The notes below the pieces were generated by a model. That model had not been told where the DNA came from and made no database searches. It saw nothing but the letters and a program-made list of their open reading frames with translations. From Sphingobacterium sp. (GTDB lineage: Bacteria > Bacteroidota > Bacteroidia > Sphingobacteriales > Sphingobacteriaceae): a stretch of DNA of 55,122 nucleotides. Of the stretch, positions 26,955-36,400 are shown in pieces. Location of the stretch: assembly GCA_031277685.1 (NCBI GenBank), contig JAITLV010000200.1:1-55122 (forward strand). Direction: 5' to 3'. Every line of letters starts with the position of its first letter. Position 1 is the first letter of the stretch. Position numbers and translations under genes: made by a program.

Positions 26955-27518
26955 TTACTCAGAAATGTAACGATTTAGATCAATCCAGTTACTTGAGCTT
27001 ATAATAATTCCATGTCCGTTATTTTTCAGATATAAGTGTAATTTGACTTTTCGATCTGAGGTCGACACTCTTAATTCATTTTGATCCTTCCCAACAAAAA
27101 AATTATAAGAAATTACTTTATTCTTTTTCAATATCAAATCAAACTGTTCCAAGAAGGCACAGTTAGGTAATTCTATTGGTATTTGTTTTCCTTTTGGAAC
27201 AAACTGTCTCGATAGTAGCCGAACTTCATTATCTGTATTCTCAACAATAATTTGATTATGTTTTAAAACATTGGGATTTCGATTTTTATAGAACTCCGTT
27301 GGGTCTTCCCAATAATCAGGGCAACCTGTCGTAAACATTCTCGCATCTAATTTTAATATTGTATCTTTTTTTGATTCAAATTCAAGTTTAACAACATAAT
27401 TATTCTTGCTTTCTTCAATTGAAGTATTAAAACATATTGGATCCTCACATTTATCACCAGATTGACATGAAGATAGGATAACTATCATTAAAATATTAAA
27501 AAGCAAATTTATTTTCAT
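26955..27518 (-). CDS. Lipoprotein, probable immunity protein of the orphan RHS tip
   Basis: 187 aa, signal peptide with lipobox LSSC (Cys18), so it is placed in the periplasm or outer membrane. The rest is beta-strand-rich with many Lys and Asn, and has no recognised domain. Its start overlaps the 3' end of the HExxH-containing tip ORF by 23 bp, the classic toxin-immunity arrangement. I infer immunity from position only; a periplasmic lipoprotein would fit a toxin acting in the periplasm. AT-rich compared with flanking genes. Confidence 0.6.
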   Translation of the reverse strand: MKINLLFNILMIVILSSCQSGDKCEDPICFNTSIEESKNNYVVKLEFESKKDTILKLDARMFTTGCPDYWEDPTEFYKNRNPNVLKHNQIIVENTDNEVRLLSRQFVPKGKQIPIELPNCAFLEQFDLILKKNKVISYNFFVGKDQNELRVSTSDRKVKLHLYLKNNGHGIIISSSNWIDLNRYISE

Positions 27519-28302
27519 AACCTTTTGTACCTCTTTTAAATTTTTCAGTTGTATTTTGCCAACTTTTCACAGATCGTTGGTAGCGAATAGCATCCAGCTC
27601 TAAGTTCGTAATTGTAGGATTTACCAATGAACCATGATGAACTTTAACTGATTGCAGTAGATGTCTTTTTTCGTGAGAAATTGCATTCCTTGTATTATAT
27701 GGATCCGATAATACGGTACTCTTTACACCTTGATCTTGAATTGTAAATATAATATTAAACATATTATTAGCTCCTGTCATAACATTGTCTCCCATAAATG
27801 CATCAACAGAGAATGCGGTTTGTTTTTTAGTGTCTGTCACAAATTTATTAGTACTTGGAAACCAGTCAAACCCTCCTTCAGCAAACTTCCATTGGGACTT
27901 GACATAGTCAATTTTTTGTTGATCTGTACCAATCCAAGCATTATATTTCGCTAGCTGAATAGAATTACTTTTGAGCATTGCTAAATCTTTTATTTTCCCG
28001 ACACCTTCATTAACTAGAAATAAATTACCATCTTTTTTCCCACCATCAAAAACCACCTCTCCTTTTCTATTTACCCCAATATTGTCATTAGCCCATCCCC
28101 CATCCTTATCAAGTCTCTTAATCGGATTATTCCCCATTCCCACATAAGGCGAGTCATATTGTCCATAAGGATCTGTTGTCAACCATCTTCCTATCGCCGC
28201 ATCATAATTGCGTAGCTCAAAATTGTTCCAGCCTGTTTCCTTGTCCTTCTCTGCGTACAGTCCCTGATAACCATATCTGTTCTTGATACCTCTAGAACGC
28301 AC
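27496..28302 (-). CDS. Orphan RHS core plus toxin tip with HExxH motif
   Basis: 268 aa from a GTG. Residues 1-60 repeat the conserved RHS-associated core (NRYGYQGLYAEKDKETGW..., GRWLTTDPYGQY, VGMGNNPI) of the large RHS gene upstream. The in-frame homology continues upstream of the GTG to about 28329 (ADYYPFGIEV) without an ATG, so this is a displaced 3' cassette and not a full gene. The tip (about 61-268) holds HEKRH at 210-214 and ELDA at 235-238, the pattern of a zinc metallopeptidase (HExxH plus a downstream Glu). It is probably silent until recombined into the main gene. Confidence 0.7.
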   Translation of the reverse strand: MRSRGIKNRYGYQGLYAEKDKETGWNNFELRNYDAAIGRWLTTDPYGQYDSPYVGMGNNPIKRLDKDGGWANDNIGVNRKGEVVFDGGKKDGNLFLVNEGVGKIKDLAMLKSNSIQLAKYNAWIGTDQQKIDYVKSQWKFAEGGFDWFPSTNKFVTDTKKQTAFSVDAFMGDNVMTGANNMFNIIFTIQDQGVKSTVLSDPYNTRNAISHEKRHLLQSVKVHHGSLVNPTITNLELDAIRYQRSVKSWQNTTEKFKRGTKGYENKFAF

Positions 28303-28329
28303 CTCGATACCAAAAGGATAGTAATCCGC
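28124..28329 (-). repeat. Direct repeat copy B of the RHS core
   Basis: About 206 bp that align without gaps to 30091-30296, from the GNNPI codons to the ADYYPF codons, with scattered mismatches (by eye, well over 80% identity). It marks the junction at which tips can be exchanged. Confidence 0.8.
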
Positions 28330-28456
28330 CGGCTCATTTACATTAAATACTAAAAATAAAATTGATAATCTTTGTCAAATCCTTTATATCGACTTCTTCG
28401 TTTATTTGTATATTCACTTCTTCTGCCTCGCTTTACCGGTAGTAATTGGATAAATA

Positions 28457-29392
28457 TCATTTAGAATAGGGCTTATTATTGTAATACATCATGGTATTAA
28501 TAATTTTTTCTGATATTTCTTTACCATACTGCTTATCAATATCATACCGACTTAGAATATACCAATCCTGTTTAACTGCATGTACAGAATAGACATCAAA
28601 GAAAATTTCAGCCTCTTTGCGTTCCAATTCTTCCCAATCTTTAAGATTAACTTTTAATTGGTCAAGTCTGTTTTTCCAATGATCAAATTTGATATAAATA
28701 TCGGAGTTGCCAACTGACACTGAAGACAGATCACAGTTATCGCTAAAAGTCAAATCGATTAGTTCAGCATTTTCAAATGAAACAAACTTCATCTCATTTT
28801 TTTTGGGTTGCCCAAATGTATTGATTAACGACTGTAAAGGAAATCCACCTCTAAACCATACATTATTAAGAAGACCCTCAAAGGAGCAGCTCTCAAAAGA
28901 TGATGCGGAGAAGTCAATATTTTTCAGCTTGCATTTCTCAAATTTCACGTCAACGAATTCTGGTCGATTAAAAATAGTTCGCGTAAAATTACATTTTTCA
29001 AATTTCGAGGAGATAATTTTAGATCCTTTATAACCTATTCCAGCGCCATTAAAATTACATTCAACAAAATTACAATTGATAAAAGTATTATTATGATCAG
29101 AAATTTGAGATAAATCGACTTTATAAAAATAACAATTCTCAAATTTTAAATTTTCAAGCCAACAATTACGAAAAGAAGAATAGGAAAAATCTACATTATT
29201 TATTAAACAATTCTTAATCGTTAATAGTTCGAAACTGGCTCCTCTTAAATCTAAGGTATTTACGTCGGAACCAATATTAGATACATCTGGCCCAAGCCTC
29301 CCCCCGTTTTTTAAAGTTTTCACTACAGATTTATAAATATTCAAGAACTCGTTATCAAAATTCCATCTTTTTGACATTTCATTTTTTAACAT
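28457..29392 (-). CDS. Pentapeptide-repeat-like protein, probable immunity
   Basis: 311 aa, cytosolic. Residues about 50-220 show a degenerate A(D/N)LXX-type pattern, with repeated central F/L/I, Asn/Cys and charged residues (for example FENCYFYKVDL, FVECNFNGAG, FEKCNFTRTIF, FEKCKLKNIDFSASSFESCSF), which fold as a right-handed quadrilateral beta-helix in known members. It starts 7 bp after the RHS stop on the same strand, the standard place for the cognate immunity gene. Such folds can mimic DNA, which would suit a nuclease tip, but this pairing is an inference. Confidence 0.7.
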   Translation of the reverse strand: MLKNEMSKRWNFDNEFLNIYKSVVKTLKNGGRLGPDVSNIGSDVNTLDLRGASFELLTIKNCLINNVDFSYSSFRNCWLENLKFENCYFYKVDLSQISDHNNTFINCNFVECNFNGAGIGYKGSKIISSKFEKCNFTRTIFNRPEFVDVKFEKCKLKNIDFSASSFESCSFEGLLNNVWFRGGFPLQSLINTFGQPKKNEMKFVSFENAELIDLTFSDNCDLSSVSVGNSDIYIKFDHWKNRLDQLKVNLKDWEELERKEAEIFFDVYSVHAVKQDWYILSRYDIDKQYGKEISEKIINTMMYYNNKPYSK

Positions 29393-29399
29393 ATAATAT

Positions 29400-32300
29400 T
29401 TATTTTGTTTTTAAAAGAATTCCTCCTGGCCCATACTTATTCACATGATTTTGCCATTGTGCGGGAGTAGTCATGTCCCACCAGCTTCCAGTAAGTGGAT
29501 CCACGAAATCAGCTCCGCGAGTATAATTGCTTTTTAACATTTTCAAAGCAGGGTCATTTTTAATTAGATCTCTAGCCATTACGTCAATACGATTACCTCT
29601 ATATGCAGGTCTTAATGCAGGATTTCTTTTAATTGCAGCCAGTTGTCTTGGTGTAAAAGCCGCATCCCCCAGCTCATCAACAGCTTTTACAGCCTGATTT
29701 ACATAAGTTTGCATTTTTTTTGTTAACCACAAAGATCTACCTGCAAGGATAGCCTTTACAGTAACGACCTCTGTCACTCCCCAGTCCATCACATTCTGCC
29801 CAATAGCCAAAGCCGTTCCGGGATGTGAAATATCATTAAAATTCGTATTCTTAAGAATCTTATCATAATTGAACATCATCTCTCGGTAAGATTGACTTGT
29901 AGGATATTTACCTGGAGCGGAAATTACTGGTTGATCTTCAATTTTTAAAACTCTTCCAAATCTAACATATATAGGTACTTTATTAACCTTTACTTCATCT
30001 AATCTATTATCGAAACCTCCTCCATATATCGTTTTTTTGAGAGGAGGATCCCCTTCACTCCATCCACCATCGACATCGACACTATTTATTGGATTATTCC
30101 CCATTCCCACATAAGGTGAATAGTATTGTCTATACGGATCCGTCGTCAGCCACCGCCCTATCGCCGCATCATAATTACGTAGCTCAAAATTGTTCCAGCC
30201 GGTCTCCTTGTCTTTCTCTGCATATAGTCCCTGATAGCCATACCTGTTCTCGATACCTCCAGAACGTACTTCCATACCAAAAGGATAGTAATCTGCATAG
30301 TAAACAATATCAGCCCCTCCACCTGGAGTCTTGTTCCGGTTAATGACTACTCTAGTATTGCCCAGATGATCTGCAATCGTATACTGATAATTGCTGCCAA
30401 GTCTATAATATGTACCCAACCGGTCCGATCCATAGATTGGTTGCTCCTTTAGCTGTATTGCTCCCGTTCCCTGCTGCTCAAAGACCGCTGCCAATGTCCC
30501 ATTTCCATCGTAGCTGTACCAAGTTACCGTACCGGTACGATGATCTTTCTTCATCACCCGATTGCCGTCATCGTCGTATACAAAGCTAAGAATTATTGTC
30601 TGCTTTGTATTATCGCTGTAGATTTTACTTACCTTGCCTGTTACATCATAATCAAGGTACATGCCTGCCGATCCCTTTACCTGCGAAGCTAGTTGACCCA
30701 ACGCATCATAAGTATAGTTGGCATAGTTACTAACAGAGCTTAGTTTATTTGTATTTGCCAAGTAATTGTAGGTATAATTACCTAAAACTGTAGTACCGGT
30801 TCCCGTGCGGATAAGGGATTTAATATTACCATGACTGTCATAGGTCAGTCCGTGTTCCCGGTTGGACTCGCCTGCAGAAACAAATGCAGAGCCAGCAAAG
30901 TTTGGTGTCCCCCAACGGCTTTCGGTCAGTTGTCCTACCGCGTCATAACTGTAGATGTTCATCACAGCGGCGACATCCGTCGTGCTCGGTTTCTTCGAAA
31001 ACCAGCTCATCCCGTTAATCAGACCACTATAGCTTGCAGCACTTCCCCCCTTCTGGATATTGGGTATTCCCACCTGTTTGTTGTTATAGTCTCCCGGATG
31101 ATATTCTAGGTTTAGACCAAAGACATCCGGCGCAAAACCATTACCTCCGTCCATCCCTGGATCTTTTGTTGCATTGGCATTGTTAATACTCTTAAGTTTA
31201 CCATCAATACTATACACATAATCTATACCCTGTAATTTATCGCCCAGCTCCATGCGCTTAAGCGGGCCATGTAGGTAATAACTGTATTTAGCATGCAGAA
31301 CTTTACTTGTAGCATTGTCAGTTGTATTGGTATAAGTGGCTACCAGACGTTTATTTTTATCATATTCAAAATAGTGAACCATGGTCTCGGCAGCAGTACT
31401 TTTCTGGTAAATACTCTTGACCACATTGCCCAGATCATCATAGGTATAATCCATTGTTTTATATCCGAGACCAGTAACATATTTGACTGTCCACACTACA
31501 TTTCCATCGCCATCGTAGTTGTACCAGGTTTTACTGACTAAATTCGCGGGAGTCACCGATCCACTATATTTTGCCTTGGTAGCTACCGCACTTCCTGAAA
31601 GAAAATAACTGTCCTGTACATAGTTCACCAGACTGGGCACAGCAGATGCCGTATCATAGGTCACCACAGTCACATCGTATTTTGTACCTGATGGATACTT
31701 ACTAGGATCTTCTTCGGTAGCGTCAAGCATGGCTGCTGTGAGGTTCCCAAAATTGACCGCGCCAGAAGGTGCCAATTCCCCACTCTCCACATTGCGACCA
31801 TAACGGTCATAGTTTGTATAGCTGAACTTATTGGCCGATCTCTGAAGTGCATTCTGTGAATAACGCAGCTTACCATCACTACTGTACTTGAGCTCACTCT
31901 TACCCGCATCGGGGTTCGTGCTTTCAATCAGGTTACCTTTGCCATCATATTTAAATGTTTTGACAAATGGAACACTGGCCAGCGTTGGATACGCGGACCA
32001 GCCATCCTTGATTATTTTCTTTACACCTTCGGGAGGAATTATCGCTTTTACTCTACCTAATTGATCGTAGAATGTATAGGTGTTATCGGTCAGAAAAAAA
32101 TTATATAGGAATTCACTGTTATTCGAGAGTGCTTTCGCTTCATAAAGTCCTGGCTCTAGTGTTATATTCTGTGCTGTTGCATAACTAGTAACCTTCTCTC
32201 CACGGAGATAATCGGTCAGGACACCCTTGAAATTTTTAATTACTTCTCGTTGGGGAACGGGAAAATACTCGCTATCCCCAATGTTATTAAAATGAACTGA

Positions 32301-33413
32301 TCTATATAAAGGTAGAATTCCTTCTTCCATCGGAGCTGCACTTGTTACCAAACGGGCTGTCATGACCGTTTTTCCATCTATAGTAATTGTTATGCCATTA
32401 CGCTTATCTTGATCTATTACCACTGTCATTTTAGTATTGGTAGCTGACAGCGAAAGATCTAGATTACCAATCTCCTCTTCTTTAAAATATTGACTTCGCG
32501 CTATATTATAATGAGCCAATTCCGCCTGCAGCGGTACATTGAATGTTACTGCTTCATGTTTACTGCCAAGTTTTACACTATCGCCAACACTTCCCGTCAT
32601 GTTAAGGATATCTGTTCCATTTCGGGCAGTATAACTTGTCGTATATGGTCTATTGTTGTAATCCTGTAGTCGTTCCCATTCATTTTTGCTACTGTAGTAG
32701 TAGCCAAGCGTACCGATCTTACCTAAAGATATGGTATCGACAGGATCCGGATTGAAGCTTTTGTCATTTAAAGTCGATCCATTGACATATCGACCATAAT
32801 TCCGATAATTGAAACTGGAGCCGTTAGGTCCCTGTACAAAATCAGGTTTGTAACTGAATGAAGCATTATTTATTGGGGCTGACATTGTTGTGCCAATCTC
32901 TCTACCCCCCACATCATAAAGAGGCTGTACGGCCAGTACATGACCTGCCTGGATATTTTTGGTCTGGGTCTGGATCCGCTTGCCCTTGTCGTCAAAAAAA
33001 GTCTTGGTCTCTCCGATTACCGCTCCGCTTGCATCGTAAGAACGGGACAATGTCCAGTTCATCTCCGTGTTCTCATTAGGATTGTTAGGAACTGGCCCCA
33101 CAACACCATTATCGATCCGTAACACCACGTTTGATCCACTCTTGAAATGGACGCCGGGCTTGATTGTAATGCTTACTCCACTGGTCGCGGTATACGTTTG
33201 GCCTGATTCCACAACGAATGATGTAGTACCACTCGTCGGTAACGTTATCGGGTTCAAGCTGACAGTTTGTGAAAAAGTGATAAGAGGAAACATATGCAAT
33301 ATAAATTGCAACATGATTCTTTTGGACATTAAAATTGTCTTCAACGATTTTCTCATTATACAATCCATTTTTTGATATTTTTTGTATATACCTAGTTGAT
33401 CTATTGGTTGCAT
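29400..33413 (-). CDS. RHS-repeat polymorphic toxin with nuclease-like C-terminal tip
   Basis: 1337 aa. Start choice is open: the ATG at 33413 overlaps the upstream gene by 13 bp; the ATGs at 33368 and 33356 also lead into the hydrophobic signal (FILHMFPLITFSQ). Then an SGTTSFVVESGQTYTA domain (to about 110), a DUF6443-like start (MNWTLSRSYD...TKNIQAG), many YD/RHS repeats (about 430-1000), the RHS-associated core (about 1030-1108) and a unique tip (about 1109-1337). The tip ends GADFVDPLTGSWWDMTT...QW..H, a pattern seen in PD-(D/E)XK-like nuclease toxins. TcC/Rhs-like cocoon half; cognate immunity probably follows. Confidence 0.85.
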   Translation of the reverse strand: MQPIDQLGIYKKYQKMDCIMRKSLKTILMSKRIMLQFILHMFPLITFSQTVSLNPITLPTSGTTSFVVESGQTYTATSGVSITIKPGVHFKSGSNVVLRIDNGVVGPVPNNPNENTEMNWTLSRSYDASGAVIGETKTFFDDKGKRIQTQTKNIQAGHVLAVQPLYDVGGREIGTTMSAPINNASFSYKPDFVQGPNGSSFNYRNYGRYVNGSTLNDKSFNPDPVDTISLGKIGTLGYYYSSKNEWERLQDYNNRPYTTSYTARNGTDILNMTGSVGDSVKLGSKHEAVTFNVPLQAELAHYNIARSQYFKEEEIGNLDLSLSATNTKMTVVIDQDKRNGITITIDGKTVMTARLVTSAAPMEEGILPLYRSVHFNNIGDSEYFPVPQREVIKNFKGVLTDYLRGEKVTSYATAQNITLEPGLYEAKALSNNSEFLYNFFLTDNTYTFYDQLGRVKAIIPPEGVKKIIKDGWSAYPTLASVPFVKTFKYDGKGNLIESTNPDAGKSELKYSSDGKLRYSQNALQRSANKFSYTNYDRYGRNVESGELAPSGAVNFGNLTAAMLDATEEDPSKYPSGTKYDVTVVTYDTASAVPSLVNYVQDSYFLSGSAVATKAKYSGSVTPANLVSKTWYNYDGDGNVVWTVKYVTGLGYKTMDYTYDDLGNVVKSIYQKSTAAETMVHYFEYDKNKRLVATYTNTTDNATSKVLHAKYSYYLHGPLKRMELGDKLQGIDYVYSIDGKLKSINNANATKDPGMDGGNGFAPDVFGLNLEYHPGDYNNKQVGIPNIQKGGSAASYSGLINGMSWFSKKPSTTDVAAVMNIYSYDAVGQLTESRWGTPNFAGSAFVSAGESNREHGLTYDSHGNIKSLIRTGTGTTVLGNYTYNYLANTNKLSSVSNYANYTYDALGQLASQVKGSAGMYLDYDVTGKVSKIYSDNTKQTIILSFVYDDDGNRVMKKDHRTGTVTWYSYDGNGTLAAVFEQQGTGAIQLKEQPIYGSDRLGTYYRLGSNYQYTIADHLGNTRVVINRNKTPGGGADIVYYADYYPFGMEVRSGGIENRYGYQGLYAEKDKETGWNNFELRNYDAAIGRWLTTDPYRQYYSPYVGMGNNPINSVDVDGGWSEGDPPLKKTIYGGGFDNRLDEVKVNKVPIYVRFGRVLKIEDQPVISAPGKYPTSQSYREMMFNYDKILKNTNFNDISHPGTALAIGQNVMDWGVTEVVTVKAILAGRSLWLTKKMQTYVNQAVKAVDELGDAAFTPRQLAAIKRNPALRPAYRGNRIDVMARDLIKNDPALKMLKSNYTRGADFVDPLTGSWWDMTTPAQWQNHVNKYGPGGILLKTK
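30091..30296 (-). repeat. Direct repeat copy A of the RHS core (in the main gene)
   Basis: The 206-bp partner of 28124-28329, encoding residues about 1039-1108 of the RHS protein. Recombination between A and B would delete 1.97 kb: it would remove the current tip and the pentapeptide-repeat gene and fuse the HExxH tip and its lipoprotein to the main gene. Confidence 0.8.
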
Positions 33414-36400
33414 GCCCCAAGCGATTCAAATGTGACTGCACTCCATCCTGTATAAAATTCTCCATTTTGGGAATAACCGAAAGCAACTGTGTACGGATCT
33501 TCTTCAGTACATAAAGTGAAAACTCGTTTACCACCTACATTTGAGCCCAAATATTTAAGAGGCATAATACTATACGCTGTAGCTCCACAGTTTTTATAGC
33601 GGATCCAGATTGTTTCGGGATCAAGACCAACTGTAAATCTATAGTTTTTACAGGCCGAGCATATACCGATCGTATTTGCATTTCGTTGCCCCAGACGATC
33701 GAGTTCCGCTTTGGCTTTTTCATTGGCATCTGCCTTACTAAATTTGGAAGAAAATGCCCCCGCAGCTATTTGATATGAATGTGTAGAACCTTCCAATTGG
33801 TATCCGCAATCATTTTTTCTATATATGCCGCTTATTTCATCATTAAAGTACATCTGATCACCTGATTTCGAGGCATAGTTCATCTGATATTCATTGGTTT
33901 TATATGGTGCCCGACCAAACTGTTCTTTATAGGTTTTTGTCAGGCGTCCAATTGCATCATATTCGAACTTAGTATAGAGATTCAAATGATCTAAGATGTA
34001 TGTCAATTCACCCGAGAAAGGATCATAAACATAGGCGATAGATGACGTATTTTTGGGGTGGAAACGAAAATCATCTACAAACCCTGCTACAGTACCCATA
34101 TTTTTAGCGAATACTTTGAGCGTTGTCCCCCCTGTAATCTTGATCTCCAAATTGACTAAAATCCAGTCTCCAGACTTTTTTGTGCTTGTAGCTGACGTAA
34201 TTGGTGCTGCAATATCAGCACCACCTATATTGTAATATAGACCAAAATTGCTATTAGCTACATTTTTGACCCAGACACTGGCGACATAAGTACGTCCTAT
34301 TGTCAAACTGGATATGGGAACAGTATATTCAAATCCTATCGCGTTAGCAGGAACGGACAGACTTTTGCTTCCCGTGTGCGCGGCATTAGGTGAAACTGTT
34401 CCGCCGCCTTTGGTTACCTCCCCAGATACCGTTTTCCCTAGCAGCTCATCTTCCGCCCCACTGAAAGCTATTTCCTTATGCTTAGCAAAATTAGCTCCCG
34501 CCACAATCTTACTATTATTATAGCCGTAGCGGTTGGCAGAATAATTATTATTTCTGTCATAATCTTCCAACGCCTTGGAATAGACATTATATAGGCTGTA
34601 AGCACTCACCAGCTTCCAGTAACCACTACTAAAACTAAACTGCGAGATAGGTAAAACCCCCGATACACCATATTGATCAGGTATTTCAAAGATCTCCTCC
34701 CGTTGCTTACGCCACACATTACCGTTGGTCGCGGTATTTTGCTTAATGACAACCCCGTCTGGGTCCAATACATCCCCTCCTTTACCCCAGATCGTTCTGG
34801 TAGCACTAATGACCCCTACTTTATTATTACTGGCGTCAACTTTATAATTCACCTGACTGTAAACCTGGCTTAACATATTCTTATTGTTCAAGCTGATTAG
34901 CTTACTCCTCATTTCGGGGTATTGCTTATATGCAAAACCAGTTTCAGTCACAAAATAATTTCCATAAGAATCTTTTTTGAGCACACTATCGGGTTGACCA
35001 TTCAAGAAATCGAAACCTAGATTTTTTGTAGTTTCGGATGAGTTATTGACATAGTCATTAATCGTTGATGATAGTAAAATAGAAGGGTATTGTTCACGGG
35101 CAGTCATTATAACGTTAGAACCATCCTTAGCGGTATTATACCGTGCTTCCGCGAATCGCTCATTTACGAAACCTTGCAAATCAAACTTATTTTTCAACTC
35201 CGCCTTATAGTAATCACGGATGTCATTTGACGGTACTGCTATTTCCGCTTGGTCATATAAATATTCGTTCTTTGTTTCCTTAATGAGTTTACCGTCTGCA
35301 TCGAAATATTTAATACCTTTTAGGTCTCCAATATTGGTGGTAAAATCACTGATTCGAAGATTTACGGCATGTACATTATGGTCCCCACCATCCTGATCTT
35401 GTAAGATCACTCGTTTAATCATTCGCTCGTCCATCACCCTGTATTTATTCTCTGTATACCCCTCTTTTTGGGAATCACCATTTGGTAAAACAACCTTATT
35501 CTGGATACGGACAGACTCATACATCACTCCCGGTCCAGGTATTTCACGCGCGTATTTAAGAATATTCTGAACCTCTTTATTCAGGAGCTGTTTGTACATC
35601 GTCTTATATGTATCATTTGAAATCCCAGAAAAATCTCCTGTTTCAATATTATAAGGAAGATATGAGGTCAGCCCAGTGGAGGAATTATTCACCCTGTATT
35701 GATACTCAGTTTGATAATTAGTATTATCGACTGTCTTAATACCAATTGTTTTTATACGTACACCGCCACCGTAATTGACCAAAGGATCAAGCGGAAGCCT
35801 GATATTACCGGCATACATAAGAGGTACATCACTCGTAAATCGAATTATGATACTATTGGTCGCACTGCCATCACGACCTTCATAATAACATGTGGGGCTC
35901 CCTGAATTTGAATAAATAGGTGCTACAGGAAATGAAAACATCTGGCCGACAAAAAAACCGTTAACAACGCCTCCTACAGTATATTTTTCCTCAAAGATTT
36001 TTACATCCAACGGGAGATCAACTGCAAATTTTCGGCTGTCTATTCTTCGGAACAACCTTATCGGAATGGAAATGTTTCGTTCAAAAACAGCTTTCTTAAA
36101 CTCATTGCTTTCGTATTTAAGTTCAATACTACTTCCTGTAGGCGAACTAATAGTCCTTAAATTCCAAGCGTCCGTTCCTTGGGCAGATGTAGCTGTAACA
36201 CGTTTTGCCAAATCATTATTTAATCCAAGCAAAGCTTTATCAATATCACCCTTATAGTATCCCCACACGTCCTGACAATCTTTACAGTATCCGGGATTCT
36301 TTGTTTTGCGAAGTTTTAAGGCTGTAGCGTTTTGCCCAAACCCGGTTCCGTTTGCAACAGTATAAATCTTCCCCTGTCCACCATTTGCTACTGCGGTAAT

